In this document: positions 34,867 through 44,759 of the stretch, in pieces | Numbering within the stretch: the first letter of the stretch is position 1 | Layout of the letters: every line of letters begins with the position of its first letter | Source: Pseudomonas jinjuensis | Lineage (GTDB): Bacteria; Pseudomonadota; Gammaproteobacteria; Pseudomonadales; Pseudomonadaceae | DNA length: 64,000 nt | Direction: 5' to 3' | Assembly: GCF_900103845.1 (NCBI RefSeq) | Contig: NZ_FNIJ01000001.1 | Span: 483,604-547,603, forward strand | The notes under the pieces: generated by a model | Seen by the model: only the letters and a program-made list of their open reading frames with translations | Told to the model about the DNA's origin: nothing | Database searches by the model: none | Position numbers and translations under genes: made by a program

Positions 34867-35763
34867 GTTGGTCTCCAATCGTCCCCAATCCATCCCCAGC
34901 AACACATCGCCCAACGCCTGCGCCGCGCTGGACAGCGAATGCCCGGCCAGGGTGATCAGCCCGACCCGCCGCTCGATGCGCGGGGCGTCCAGCGCCACGC
35001 AGCGGGCGCCCAGCTGTTCCATCTGCTCCAGGCACAAGCGCGGCACGGCGCTGACGCCCAGCCCCTGGGCGACCATGCGGCCGATGGTGACCAGCTGGTG
35101 GCTCTCGAACGCCACCGGCAGCTTGCCGTGGCGGGCGGCGACCGACTCCTCCATCAGCAGGCGCACGGCGGAGGGGCGCTGCAGGGTGATGAAGTTCTCC
35201 CGCAGCAGTTCCGCCCAGGTCACCCGCTGCTGCGCGGCCAGGGTTGAATCCGCCGGCAGCACGGCGACGAAACGGTCGCTGTAGAAGGGCGCGAAGTCCA
35301 GCCCGTCCAGGTTCTCCGGCTCGAAGGCGACGCCCAGCTCGACCCGCCGGTTGCGCACCATCTCCAGCACCTGCTCGTTGATCACGTCGTGCACCGCCAC
35401 GTTTACCTTGGGATAGCGGTTGCGGAAGTTCATCAGCACTTCCGGCAGCAGGTTGCCGGCGAAGGAGGGCATGGCGGCGATGGAGACCTTGCCCAGCTGC
35501 AGGGTGAAGTGCTGGCGCAGCAGGTCCTCGGCGTTGTCCCAGTCGGCCAGCAGGCTGCGCGCGATGGGCAGCAGGGTCTCGCCCTCCGGCGTCAGCGCGA
35601 CGCTGCGGGTGGTGCGCACCAGCAGCGGTCCGCCGAGGGACTCTTCCAGCGTCTTGATCGCCAGGCTCAGCGCCGGCTGCGACAGGTGCAGGCGTTCGCA
35701 GGCCTGGGCGAAGCTGAGGGTCTGCGCCACGGCGAGGAAGGCACGCAGTTGCTTGATGGTCAT
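34861..35763 (-). CDS. dhcR: LysR-family regulator DhcR
   Basis: 300-residue LysR protein with its helix-turn-helix at residues 1-60 (LRAFLAVAQTLSFAQACERL, SQPALSLAIKTLEESLGGPL) and a PBP2 effector domain. By position, divergent from dhcAB, it corresponds to P. aeruginosa DhcR (PA1998), the activator of dehydrocarnitine CoA-transferase genes. The stop codon lies inside a REP-like repeat, so the last residues may be set by the repeat insertion. Confidence 0.87.
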   Translation of the reverse strand: MTIKQLRAFLAVAQTLSFAQACERLHLSQPALSLAIKTLEESLGGPLLVRTTRSVALTPEGETLLPIARSLLADWDNAEDLLRQHFTLQLGKVSIAAMPSFAGNLLPEVLMNFRNRYPKVNVAVHDVINEQVLEMVRNRRVELGVAFEPENLDGLDFAPFYSDRFVAVLPADSTLAAQQRVTWAELLRENFITLQRPSAVRLLMEESVAARHGKLPVAFESHQLVTIGRMVAQGLGVSAVPRLCLEQMEQLGARCVALDAPRIERRVGLITLAGHSLSSAAQALGDVLLGMDWGRLETNL

Positions 35764-35882
35764 TGATTTGGAAACCTGATCAATGGATTGGAAAAACAAA
35801 CTTAACAAATGAGTCGCGAGCGGTGAAGCTGCAGGCGTTTTCCGGCTGCGAGCCGGTCCTATAAAGACAAGAGGCAAGCGAC

Positions 35883-36581
35883 ATGGCAGGACTCGACAAA
35901 CGCGTAGGCAGTTACGAAGAAGCTCTCGCCGGGCTCACCGATGACATGACGGTACTGGCCGGCGGCTTCGGCATCTGCGGCATCCCGGAAAACCTCATCG
36001 CGCAGATCCGCCGCATGGGCGTGAAGGGGCTGACCGTGGTTTCCAACAACTGCGGCATCGACGGCTTCGGCCTCGGCGTGCTGCTGGAAGACCGGCAGAT
36101 CCGCAAGATGATCGCTTCCTACGTTGGCGAGAACGCCCTGTTCGAGCAGCAGCTGCTGAACGGCGAGCTGGAAGTCGAACTGACCCCGCAAGGCACCCTG
36201 GCCGAGAAGATGCGCGCCGGCGGCGCCGGCATCCCGGCCTTCTTCACCGCCACCGGCTACGGCACCCCGATCGCCGAAGGCAAGGAAGTGCGCGAGTTCA
36301 ACGGCCGCAAGTACATCCTCGAAGAAGCCATCACCGGCGACTTCGCCATCGTCAAGGGCTGGAAGGCCGACCACTACGGCAACGTGATCTACCGCCACAC
36401 CGCGCAGAACTTCAATCCTCTGGCCGCCACCGCCGGCCGCATCACCGTGGTGGAAGTGGAAGAGATCGTCGAGCCGGGCGAGCTGGACCCGGCGCAGATC
36501 CATACCCCGGGCATCTACGTCGACCGCATCATTCAAGGTTCCTTCGAGAAGCGCATCGAAAAGCGCACCGTGCGTTCCTGA
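35883..36581 (+). CDS. dhcA: 3-oxoacid (dehydrocarnitine) CoA-transferase subunit A
   Basis: Alpha subunit, 232 residues, of a SCOT-type CoA transferase that moves CoA from succinyl-CoA to dehydrocarnitine or acetoacetate. Motifs: [34 protein letters not shown] and [20 protein letters not shown]. It starts after GAGGCAAG and is followed 29 bp later by dhcB. The gene set dhcR-dhcA-dhcB-atoB matches P. aeruginosa PA1998-PA2001. A general acetoacetate CoA-transferase role is also possible. Confidence 0.9.
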   Translation: MAGLDKRVGSYEEALAGLTDDMTVLAGGFGICGIPENLIAQIRRMGVKGLTVVSNNCGIDGFGLGVLLEDRQIRKMIASYVGENALFEQQLLNGELEVELTPQGTLAEKMRAGGAGIPAFFTATGYGTPIAEGKEVREFNGRKYILEEAITGDFAIVKGWKADHYGNVIYRHTAQNFNPLAATAGRITVVEVEEIVEPGELDPAQIHTPGIYVDRIIQGSFEKRIEKRTVRS

Positions 36582-36610
36582 GCCCATCGGACAACAAGAG
36601 AGAATTCGCA

Positions 36611-37267
36611 ATGGCACTTACCCGCGAACAGATGGCTCAGCGCGTGGCGCGTGAGCTGCAGGACGGCTACTACGTCAACCTCGGCATCGGCATCCCGACC
36701 CTGGTGGCCAACTACGTGCCCGAGGGCATGGAAGTGATGCTGCAGTCGGAGAACGGCCTGCTCGGCATGGGCGCCTTCCCCACCGAGGACGAAGTGGACG
36801 CCGACATGATCAACGCCGGCAAGCAGACCGTCACCGCCGTCAAGGGCGCGTCGATCTTCTCCTCTGCCGAATCCTTCGCGATGATCCGCGGCGGCCACGT
36901 CGACCTCACCGTACTCGGCGCCTTCGAGGTGGACGTGCAGGGCAACATCGCTTCCTGGATGGTTCCCGGCAAGCTGGTGAAGGGCATGGGCGGCGCGATG
37001 GACCTGGTGGCCGGCGCCGAGAACATCATCGTCACCATGACCCACGCCTCGAAGGACGGCGAGTCCAAGCTGCTGGAGCGCTGCAGCCTGCCGCTGACCG
37101 GCGCCGGCTGCATCCGCAAGGTGCTGACCGACCTCGCCTACCTGGAAATCCAGGACGGCGCCTTCATCCTCCGCGAAACCGCGCCGGGCGTGAGCATCGC
37201 CGAGATCGCCGAAAAGACCGCCGGCCGCCTCATCGTTCCGGACGATGTGAAGGAAATGACCTTCTGA
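36611..37267 (+). CDS. dhcB: 3-oxoacid (dehydrocarnitine) CoA-transferase subunit B
   Basis: Beta subunit, 218 residues, carrying the catalytic glutamate (Glu47 in the SENG motif, MLQSENGLLGMGAFP). Other family motifs: YVNLGIGIPTLVANYVPEGM near the N-terminus and the C-terminal ADLAYLEI-type stretch (TDLAYLEIQDGAFILRE). It is co-transcribed with dhcA. A REP element separates it from atoB. Confidence 0.92.
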   Translation: MALTREQMAQRVARELQDGYYVNLGIGIPTLVANYVPEGMEVMLQSENGLLGMGAFPTEDEVDADMINAGKQTVTAVKGASIFSSAESFAMIRGGHVDLTVLGAFEVDVQGNIASWMVPGKLVKGMGGAMDLVAGAENIIVTMTHASKDGESKLLERCSLPLTGAGCIRKVLTDLAYLEIQDGAFILRETAPGVSIAEIAEKTAGRLIVPDDVKEMTF

Positions 37268-37336
37268 CACGATCAGCGTAGGGCGGGTGCAATCCGCCAT
37301 CCCTACGCAACTGTCTTCCGGTCATCCAATAAGCCG

Positions 37337-37387
37337 TGTAGGAGCGGGCCATGCCCGCGATTCGCGCGCATGGCGCGCTCCTACAGG
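37337..37387. repeat. REP-element pair between dhcB and atoB
   Basis: GTAGGAGCGGGCCATGCCCG followed by the inverted GCGCGCATGGCGCGCTCCTAC, so the pair can fold into a long stem. It sits inside the apparent dhcB-atoB operon and may affect mRNA stability or relative expression. Confidence 0.85.
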
Positions 37388-37410
37388 TAAAGCCAGCTTG
37401 GAGTATCCAG

Positions 37411-38592
37411 ATGCAAGACGTAGTAATAGTCGCCGCCACCCGCACCGCCATCGGCGCCTTCCAGGGCAGCCTGGCGAACATTCCGGCCCACGAACTGGGC
37501 GCCACGCTGATCCGCTCCCTGCTGGAGCGCAGCGGCGTGAAGGCCGAGCAGATCGACGAAGTCATCCTCGGCCAGGTACTCACCGCCGGCGCCGGCCAGA
37601 ACCCCGCGCGCCAGGCCGCCATCGGCGCCGGCCTGCCGGTCAGCGTCCCGGCGATGACCATCAACAAGCTCTGCGGCTCGGGCCTCAAGTCGCTGTTCCT
37701 CGGCGTCCAGGCGATCCGTTGCGGCGACGCCGAAGTGATCATCGCCGGCGGCCAGGAAAGCATGAGCCTGGCGCCCTACGTGCTGCCGAAGGCGCGCACC
37801 GGGCTGCGCATGGGCCACGCCGAACTGCAGGACAGCCTGCTGCGCGACGGCCTGATCGACGCCTTCAACGACTACCACATGGGCATCACCGCGGAGAACC
37901 TGGTGGAGCAGTTCGGCCTCAGCCGCGAAGCCCAGGACACCTTCGCCGCCGAGTCGCAGCAGAAGGCCGTGGCCGCCATCGAGGCCGGCAGGTTCCGCGA
38001 CGAGATCACCCCGGTGCTGATCCCGCAGCGCAAGGGCGACCCGCAGGCCTTCGACACCGACGAGCAGCCGCGCGCCGGTACCACCGCCGAGTCGCTGGCC
38101 AAGCTCAAGCCGGCCTTCAGGAAGGACGGCAGCGTCACCGCCGGCAACGCCTCGACCCTCAACGACGGCGCCGCCGCCGTGCTGCTGATGAGCGCGGACA
38201 AGGCCAGGGCCCTGGGGCTGCCGGTACTGGCGCGCATCCAGGCCTACGCCAGCTCGGGCGTCGACCCGTCGATCATGGGCATCGCCCCGGTCACCGCCAC
38301 CCGCCGCTGCCTGGAAAAGGCCGGCTGGTCGCTGGATGACCTCGACCTGATCGAAGCCAACGAAGCCTTCGCCGCCCAGGCCCTGTCGGTGGGCAAGGAG
38401 CTCGGCTGGGACGCTGCGAAGGTGAACGTCAACGGCGGCGCCATCGCCCTCGGCCATCCGATCGGCGCCTCCGGCTGCCGCGTGCTGGTCTCCCTGCTGC
38501 ACGAAATGATTCGCCGCGATGCGAAAAAGGGCCTGGCGACCCTGTGCATCGGCGGCGGTCAGGGCGTGGCTATGGCGCTGGTGCGCGACTGA
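37411..38592 (+). CDS. atoB: Acetyl-CoA C-acetyltransferase
   Basis: Biosynthetic/degradative thiolase of 393 residues that cleaves acetoacetyl-CoA to two acetyl-CoA, the step after the DhcAB CoA transfer. The active-site Cys88 is in [11 protein letters not shown], His349 in [16 protein letters not shown], and Cys379 in [16 protein letters not shown]. The EANEAFAAQ motif is also present. The ATG at 37411 begins the conserved [17 protein letters not shown]. Confidence 0.94.
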   Translation: MQDVVIVAATRTAIGAFQGSLANIPAHELGATLIRSLLERSGVKAEQIDEVILGQVLTAGAGQNPARQAAIGAGLPVSVPAMTINKLCGSGLKSLFLGVQAIRCGDAEVIIAGGQESMSLAPYVLPKARTGLRMGHAELQDSLLRDGLIDAFNDYHMGITAENLVEQFGLSREAQDTFAAESQQKAVAAIEAGRFRDEITPVLIPQRKGDPQAFDTDEQPRAGTTAESLAKLKPAFRKDGSVTAGNASTLNDGAAAVLLMSADKARALGLPVLARIQAYASSGVDPSIMGIAPVTATRRCLEKAGWSLDDLDLIEANEAFAAQALSVGKELGWDAAKVNVNGGAIALGHPIGASGCRVLVSLLHEMIRRDAKKGLATLCIGGGQGVAMALVRD

Positions 38593-38670
38593 TCCCCCGA
38601 GTTCGGCCACGCAGGTGGAGCCAGGACATGACGGTTTTGGTTTCACCTGCGAGGCCGCCCTGCTGATGGC

Positions 38671-38705
38671 GACGGCCCGGACAGAAATGTCCGGGCCGTC
38701 CGCTT
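38671..38705 (+). terminator. Intrinsic terminator after atoB
   Basis: 13-bp perfect stem GACGGCCCGGACA with GAAA tetraloop, followed by CTTTT. Located 79 bp after the atoB stop. Confidence 0.85.
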
Positions 38706-38828
38706 TTGCGTGCCAGCGACGACATTTGCGCCAAAAGCCAGCACCAGGCGTATCGCGCCGTTGTGAGTGCCGGCGCGCCTGCAGTATTAGTGCGAGCCCA
38801 CGAAAAACAACAAGCAAAGGGACTCGTC

Positions 38829-39746
38829 ATGTACGAACTTCTGCACGGCCTGGATTGGGTGCTGCCGTTGCGCTCGCCAGAGCTCACCCATGTCGCCAAC
38901 GCTTTCACCTGGCTCGGCTACGGCACCTTCCTGCTGCTGGCCATTCCCCTCGGTTTCTGGGCCTGGAACAAGGGCACCTTCTTCCGCCTGCTGGTGCTGA
39001 TCGCCGTCTCCGCCTGGCTCAACGCCCTGTTCAAGGACTACTTCCAGGACCCGCGCCCGCCGCTGGAATTCCGCCTCGACGACCGCGTCGGCGAAAGCTA
39101 CGGCCTGCCCAGCGGCCACTCGCAGATGGCGGTGGTGATGTGGCTGTGGCTGGCCTATGAAGTGCGCCGCATGTGGGTCTGGGTGCTCTGCTCGCTGATC
39201 TGCCTGGGCGTGATCCTCAGCCGCCTGTACCTCGGCGCCCACGACGTCGAGGACGTGCTGGTCGGTTCCGCGCTGGGTGGCGCGACCCTGCTGGTCTTCG
39301 CCCAAGTGAAGGACTGGGCGTTCTGGAACAGGACCAGCGTGGTCCTGCCGCTGGGCCTGGCGGTGGCGGCCGGCGTGGTCAGCATGATCTTCTGGCCGAA
39401 TGCCCAGGCGCCGGACTACGTGCCGCTGTTCATCGGCCTGCTGGTCGGTTCCGGGGTGGGGCTGCGCATCGAGCGGCAAATCACCGATTTCGGCGTCGCG
39501 GTACCGGCCTGGCGCCGGGTGCTGGCCGCGGTGATCGGCAGCATCGCCTTCCTGCTGTTCCAGAAGGCGCTCAAGCAGGTCGGCGCGCAGCTGCCGCTGG
39601 AGCCCATGTACTGGCAGGCGCTGCGCGGGCTGTCGATGGGACTGTTCATCACCCTGCTGATGCCGTGGCTGCTGGTCAAGGCGCACCTGCTGTCGCGGCA
39701 GCGCAGCGCAGCGCCGGCTGCCGCCGGAGCGGCGACCGCGGGCTGA
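38829..39746 (+). CDS. PAP2-family membrane phosphatase
   Basis: Integral-membrane phosphatase of 305 residues with a complete PAP2 signature: KDYFQDPRPPLE (KxxxxxxRP), LPSGHSQMAVVM (PSGH), and SRLYLGAHDVEDVLVG (SRxxxxxHxxxD). The three catalytic parts lie in the first half. Five or six further hydrophobic segments follow, a longer C-terminal membrane region than in minimal PAP2 enzymes. The likely substrate class is lipid phosphates such as undecaprenyl or phosphatidate-type; the exact one is unknown. Confidence 0.88.
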   Translation: MYELLHGLDWVLPLRSPELTHVANAFTWLGYGTFLLLAIPLGFWAWNKGTFFRLLVLIAVSAWLNALFKDYFQDPRPPLEFRLDDRVGESYGLPSGHSQMAVVMWLWLAYEVRRMWVWVLCSLICLGVILSRLYLGAHDVEDVLVGSALGGATLLVFAQVKDWAFWNRTSVVLPLGLAVAAGVVSMIFWPNAQAPDYVPLFIGLLVGSGVGLRIERQITDFGVAVPAWRRVLAAVIGSIAFLLFQKALKQVGAQLPLEPMYWQALRGLSMGLFITLLMPWLLVKAHLLSRQRSAAPAAAGAATAG

Positions 39747-39761
39747 GACTCGCGATGAGGA

Positions 39762-40211
39762 TCACGCCGGGCCCTGGCCCGGCGTTTTCGTTTGCGCATG
39801 GTCGCGAGTCTTGACCATGACGAACATCTTCACCCGCTCGTGGATTTCCTGCATGGCGTGGCGGAACGCCTCGGGCTGCGTGCTGGCGGCCGGGTCGGCG
39901 AAATTCCACACCAGCACTTCCGCCGAGCCGGGCAGCAGCTGTTCCTCGCTGGAGGACTTGTCGCAGAGATCGATGAGGTAGTCGAAATGCTGCCCGCTGA
40001 ACTCGTCCAGCGACTTGCTGCGCAGGCCTTCCACCGGGATGCCGGCATGCTCCAGAACGTCGATGGCGCGCGGGTCGACCGCGGTGGGCTGCACCCCGGC
40101 GCTGTATGCCTCGAAATGCTGGTCATCGGTGTGCCGCAGCAGCGCTTCGGCCATCGGCGAGCGCGCGTCGTTGGCGATGCAGACGAACAGGACCTTCAGT
40201 TTATCGGCCAT
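39762..40211 (-). CDS. Arsenate reductase/low-molecular-weight phosphatase-like protein
   Basis: 149-residue protein with an LMW-phosphatase/ArsC fold. The P-loop CIANDARS near residues 11-18 is a Cys-x5-Arg variant (usually CxxNxxRS), followed by PMAEALLR. SAGVQPTAVDPRAI and the aspartate-containing loop FDYLIDLCDKSS are also typical. It could reduce arsenate or act on phosphorylated tyrosine. No arsenic-resistance genes are nearby, so its role is uncertain. Its last codons overlap the terminator of the convergent PAP2 gene. Confidence 0.8.
   Translation of the reverse strand: MADKLKVLFVCIANDARSPMAEALLRHTDDQHFEAYSAGVQPTAVDPRAIDVLEHAGIPVEGLRSKSLDEFSGQHFDYLIDLCDKSSSEEQLLPGSAEVLVWNFADPAASTQPEAFRHAMQEIHERVKMFVMVKTRDHAQTKTPGQGPA
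39765..39788 (+). terminator. Intrinsic terminator of the PAP2 gene, inside the arsC-like 3' end
   Basis: 9-bp stem CGCCGGGCC/GGCCCGGCG followed by TTTT. It overlaps the final codons of the convergent gene. Confidence 0.75.
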
Positions 40212-40297
40212 GGGTACTACCTCTGGACTGGCAGGAATGGCTCCCTTTCTGGCAGGTGAGTGTGACGGAATTGTGACCGCCGCGGAGGCGGGTTCAT

Positions 40298-40325
40298 GGT
40301 TCCCACGCGGGAGCGGGGGAACGAT
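40298..40325. repeat. Dispersed palindromic repeat (copy 1)
   Basis: GGTTCCCACGC and GAGCGGGGGAACGAT form an imperfect palindrome. A near-identical copy lies at 59510-59537. It lies within the 257-bp gap between the arsC-like and acyl-CoA dehydrogenase genes. Nothing else was recognised there. Confidence 0.6.
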
Positions 40326-40468
40326 CGGTTCGTGGCGTTCCGGTCCCTGCAGCAGCCACCCACCGAGGGTAGCTCCCTTCGCCGACCCACCATGAAAGGA
40401 TTCTTCCATACGCGGCGAACCTCCGGATTCCCGGATGCGTAGCCATCCAGGCAACGGAAGACATCAGC

Positions 40469-41653
40469 ATGAGCCAACTCCTTTCCCTCTCAGCCAACCT
40501 GACGCCGGGGCATGGAGAGATCCGCGAGGCGATCCTGAAGATCTGCGAACGCTTCGCTGCCGACTACTGGCTGGAGAAGGACAGGGTCGGCGGCTTCCCC
40601 GTCGAGCTCCACCAGGCCCTGGCCCAGGACGGCTGGCTGGGCATCTGCATCCCGCAGGCCTACGGCGGCTCGGGCCTGGGCATCACCGAGGCGACGGTGA
40701 TGATGCAGGCCATCGCCGAGTCCGGCGCCGGCATGAGCGGCGCCTCGGCGGTGCACATGAACATCTTCGGCCTGAATCCGGTGGTGGTGTTCGGCAGCGA
40801 GGAACAGAAGCAGCGCATGCTGCCGCCGCTGATCGCCGGCCGGGAGCGCACCTGCTTCGCCGTCACCGAACCGGACACCGGACTCGATACCACCCGCCTG
40901 AAGACCCGCGCGGTGCGCGACGGCGATCATTACGTGCTGAGCGGCGTGAAGACCTTCATCTCCACCGCCGGCGTCGCCGAGAAGATGCTGATCCTGGCGC
41001 GCACCACGCCGCTGGAGGAGGTGAAGAACAGGACCGAAGGTCTCAGCCTGTTCTACACCGACTTCGACCGCAGCTGCATCGAGGTGTGCGAGATCGACAA
41101 GATGGGCCGCAAGGCGATCGACACCAACCAGGTGTTCATCGACGGCCTGCGCGTGCCGGTGGCGGACCGCATCGGCGAGGAGGACCAGGGCTTCAGGTAC
41201 ATCCTCCATGGCATGAACGCCGAGCGCATCCTGATCGCCGGCGAGGCCGTCGGCCTGGGCCGCGCCGCCCTGGCCCGCGCCAGCCAGTACGCGCTGGAGC
41301 GCGAGGTGTTCGACCGTCCGATCGGCAAGAACCAGGCGATCCAGCACCCGCTGGCGAAATGCTGGATGGAGCTGGAAGCGGCCAACCTGATGACCTTCCA
41401 CGCCGCCGCCAGGTTCGACCGCGACGAGGAGTGCGGCACCGAGGCGAATGCCGCCAAGTACCTGGCCGCCGAAGCCGGCTTCAACGCCTGCGAGACCGCG
41501 GTGATGACCCACGGCGGCTACGGCTATGCGAAGGAGTACCACGTCGAGCGCTACCTGCGCGAAGCGCTGATCCCGCGCATCGCCCCGGTCAGCCGCGAGA
41601 TGATCCTCTGCTTCATCGCCGAGAAGGTCCTTGGCCTGCCGAAGTCCTACTGA
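40469..41653 (+). CDS. Acyl-CoA dehydrogenase
   Basis: FAD-dependent acyl-CoA dehydrogenase of normal length (394 residues). Motifs: CFAVTEPDTGLDTTRLKT (FAD/substrate loop), ISTAGVAEKMLILARTT, REVFDRPIGKNQAIQHPLAK, and the C-terminal THGGYGYAKEYHVERYLREA. The chain-length preference cannot be read from sequence, and the catalytic Glu position varies within the family. It seems to be transcribed alone. Confidence 0.86.
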   Translation: MSQLLSLSANLTPGHGEIREAILKICERFAADYWLEKDRVGGFPVELHQALAQDGWLGICIPQAYGGSGLGITEATVMMQAIAESGAGMSGASAVHMNIFGLNPVVVFGSEEQKQRMLPPLIAGRERTCFAVTEPDTGLDTTRLKTRAVRDGDHYVLSGVKTFISTAGVAEKMLILARTTPLEEVKNRTEGLSLFYTDFDRSCIEVCEIDKMGRKAIDTNQVFIDGLRVPVADRIGEEDQGFRYILHGMNAERILIAGEAVGLGRAALARASQYALEREVFDRPIGKNQAIQHPLAKCWMELEAANLMTFHAAARFDRDEECGTEANAAKYLAAEAGFNACETAVMTHGGYGYAKEYHVERYLREALIPRIAPVSREMILCFIAEKVLGLPKSY

Positions 41654-41668
41654 GCGGCGTGCCGCTGT

Positions 41669-42865
41669 TCATTCGCAGCGCAACGCATCCATTGGTTGCA
41701 ACCGCGCGGCCCGGCGTGCCGGGGCGAGGCCCGCGAGAATGCCGACCAGTGCGGCGAGGATCAGGGCGGCCAGTGCCAGCGCCGGGCGGAAGGCGAGGGG
41801 AAGGGCCGGCAGCGCCAGGTGCAGGCCGACCAGCAGGAGGGCGCTGAGGGTCACGCCGAGCAGGCCGCCGGCCAGGGACAGCAGCGTCGCCTCGCCGAGG
41901 AACAGCCCGAGCACCTGCCCGGGCGAACCGCCCAGCGAGCGCAGCAGGCCGATTTCCGCGGTGCGTTCGCTGACCGCCGTGGCCATGATGGTCAGGATGC
42001 CCACCGCGCCCACCAGCAGGGAGATGCCGCCCAGCGTCGCGACACCCAGGGTCAGCGCCGCGAGCATGCGGTTCAGGCTGCTCAGCAGGACGTTCTGCGC
42101 GGTCAGGCTGAAATCCTCCTGGCCATGCCGCTCCAGCAGCGCCTGGCGCACCTGTTCGACGAACGCCGGCGCCTGGATGTCCTCGTCGAACAGCACCTGC
42201 GCCTTGACCAGCCCCTCGCGGTTGAACATCTGCTCGGCCCAGTCCACCGGGATGTAGGCGATGTCGTCGAGGTCGAAGCCGAGCAGGTTGCCCTTCCTCC
42301 CCAGTACGCCGATGACGCGGAAGCGCATGCCGTCGACCCGCACCCGCCGCCCCAGCGGATTGGCCGTGCCGAACAGCTCCCGGCTGAGGCGATGGCCGAG
42401 GACCACGTTGGGCGGCGAGCGGCCGTCGCGGGCCGGCGGGAGGAATTCGCCCAGCGCCATGCGCACCTGCCAGGCCACCACCAGGTCCGCGCCGGTGCCG
42501 TAGATGTCGACGCGCCGGGCATGGCCGGGCGCCTCGATGTCGCCGTTGCCGTGGATGATCGGCAGCACGGCCTGCACATGGGGCAGGCGGCGCAGCGACT
42601 CGGCGTCGGCGATGCTCAGCGGGCGCGTGCTGGCGAGCAGGCCGCCGAGCCCGCCGGTCTGGGTCTTGCCGGGACGTATGGTGACGACCCGCGTACCGAA
42701 CTGCGAGAAGCCTTCCAGCACGCGGACGCGCAGGCCCTCGCCGATGGCGCCGAGCACCACCACCGTGGCGATGCCGATGGCCACGCCGAGCAGCGAGAGC
42801 AGGCTGCGCAGCGGCCGTTCGAGCAGCGCCAGGCCGCACAGGCGCATGCCGTCGCCCCAGCGCAT
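41669..42865 (-). CDS. MacB-like ABC transporter permease (second of two)
   Basis: 398-residue permease of the MacB/FtsX type. It has an N-terminal helix (LLSLLGVAIGIATVVVLGAIG), a large periplasmic domain (about residues 45-270) and three C-terminal helices, with the FtsX-like ISLLVGAVGILTIMATAVSE and RTAEIGLLRSLGGSPGQVLG. It starts in a 4-bp ATGA overlap with the upstream permease gene, so the two permeases, ATPase and adaptor form one operon. Two different permease genes suggest a heterodimeric exporter. Confidence 0.87.
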   Translation of the reverse strand: MRWGDGMRLCGLALLERPLRSLLSLLGVAIGIATVVVLGAIGEGLRVRVLEGFSQFGTRVVTIRPGKTQTGGLGGLLASTRPLSIADAESLRRLPHVQAVLPIIHGNGDIEAPGHARRVDIYGTGADLVVAWQVRMALGEFLPPARDGRSPPNVVLGHRLSRELFGTANPLGRRVRVDGMRFRVIGVLGRKGNLLGFDLDDIAYIPVDWAEQMFNREGLVKAQVLFDEDIQAPAFVEQVRQALLERHGQEDFSLTAQNVLLSSLNRMLAALTLGVATLGGISLLVGAVGILTIMATAVSERTAEIGLLRSLGGSPGQVLGLFLGEATLLSLAGGLLGVTLSALLLVGLHLALPALPLAFRPALALAALILAALVGILAGLAPARRAARLQPMDALRCE

Positions 42866-44075
42866 CAGCCGCTCCGCGCCGGGCGCAGCGACTGCACCGG
42901 CGCCAGCCGCGCGGCATGCGCCGCCGGCAGCCAGGCGAACAGCAGGGCGGCGGCCAGCGCCAGGGCCGGGGCGCCAAGGCGCGCCCACCAGGGGCTGTAC
43001 AGCGGCAGGTCGCTGGCGATCCGGCCCAGCCACAGCAGGCACTCGCCCAGCGCCAGGCCGCCGCCGGCGCCGAGCAGGGCGAGCAGGGCGGCTTCGCCGA
43101 GGAACAGCGCGCGGATATGCGTGGCGCTTGCGCCGATGGCCTTGAGCAGGCCGATTTCCGCGCTGCGCTGCATCACCGCGATCCAGGTCACGTTCATGAT
43201 CAGCAGGCCGGCCACCAGCAGGCTGATGGCGGCGATCGCCGCGAGGGCCAGGGTCAGCGCGGAGAGGATGCTGTCAAAGCCGGCGAGCAGCGAATCCTGG
43301 CTGACCAGGGTGAAGTCCTCGTCGCCCTGGTGACGGTCCGCCAGCAGCGCGCGGATTCCTTCCCGGGCGCTCTCCAGCCGGGCCGGGCCGCTCGTCTCGA
43401 CGAACGCCCGCAGCAGGCCGCTGCGGTTGAACAGCGCCTCGGCGCTGGCCACCGGGATCAGCAGCGCCTGGTCGATGTCCATGCCCAGCGATTCGCCGGA
43501 AGGGGCGAGGATGCCGACCACCCGCAGGCGCCGGTCGCCGGCCCGCAGCCACTGGCCGAGGGCGGGGCGGCTGCCGAACAGTTCGGCGCGCAGGCGGGCG
43601 CCGAGCACGCAGACGTCCCTGACCCGGCCGCTGTCGCGTTCCGGCAGCGCGTGGCCCTGGGCCAGCTGCAGCTTGCGAATGGCGAAGAAGGCGGCGGTGG
43701 TGCCCACCGTCAGCGCCTCGCGGCGCAGCTTGCCGTGGCTGACCTCCATGTTGCCGGCATGCACCGGCGCCACGTGGCGCACGCCGGGCAGGCGGGCCAG
43801 TGCGGCGGCGTCGGCGCGGGTGAGGTCGCGCGCCGCCGTGCCGCTGATGGGCGGCATGCCGCCGGTGGTCTCGTTGCGTCCGGGCAGGACGATCAGCACG
43901 TTGCGCCCGAGCAGGCCCAACTCGCCGAGCACATAGGCGCGCGCGCCCTCGCCAAGCCCGGTGAGCAGGGTCACCGCGAACACGCCGACGGCGATCGCCA
44001 GCAGCAGCATGGCGCTGCGCGTGCGGTGGCTGCGCAGCGTGACCAGGCACAGCCGGCAGACATCCTCGCCGCGCA

Positions 44076-44076
<1 letters not shown>
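42865..44076 (-). CDS. MacB-like ABC transporter permease (first of two)
   Basis: 403-residue permease with the same layout: one N-terminal helix (AMLLLAIAVGVFAVTLLTGL), a periplasmic MacB-type domain, and three C-terminal helices with AISLLVAGLLIMNVTWIAVM and RSAEIGLLKAIGASATHIRA. The ATG at 44076 overlaps the ATPase stop by 4 bp; an ATG further upstream (44121) would overlap the ATPase gene more extensively. It is only moderately similar to the second permease. Confidence 0.87.

Positions 44077-44755
<679 letters not shown>

Positions 44756-44759
<4 letters not shown>

Noticed and set aside
40326..40468. Possible structured RNA or riboswitch before the acyl-CoA dehydrogenase gene
   Set aside because: The stretch has GC-rich short dyads, but I could not match it to a known riboswitch layout, and there is no clear terminator or anti-terminator pair.
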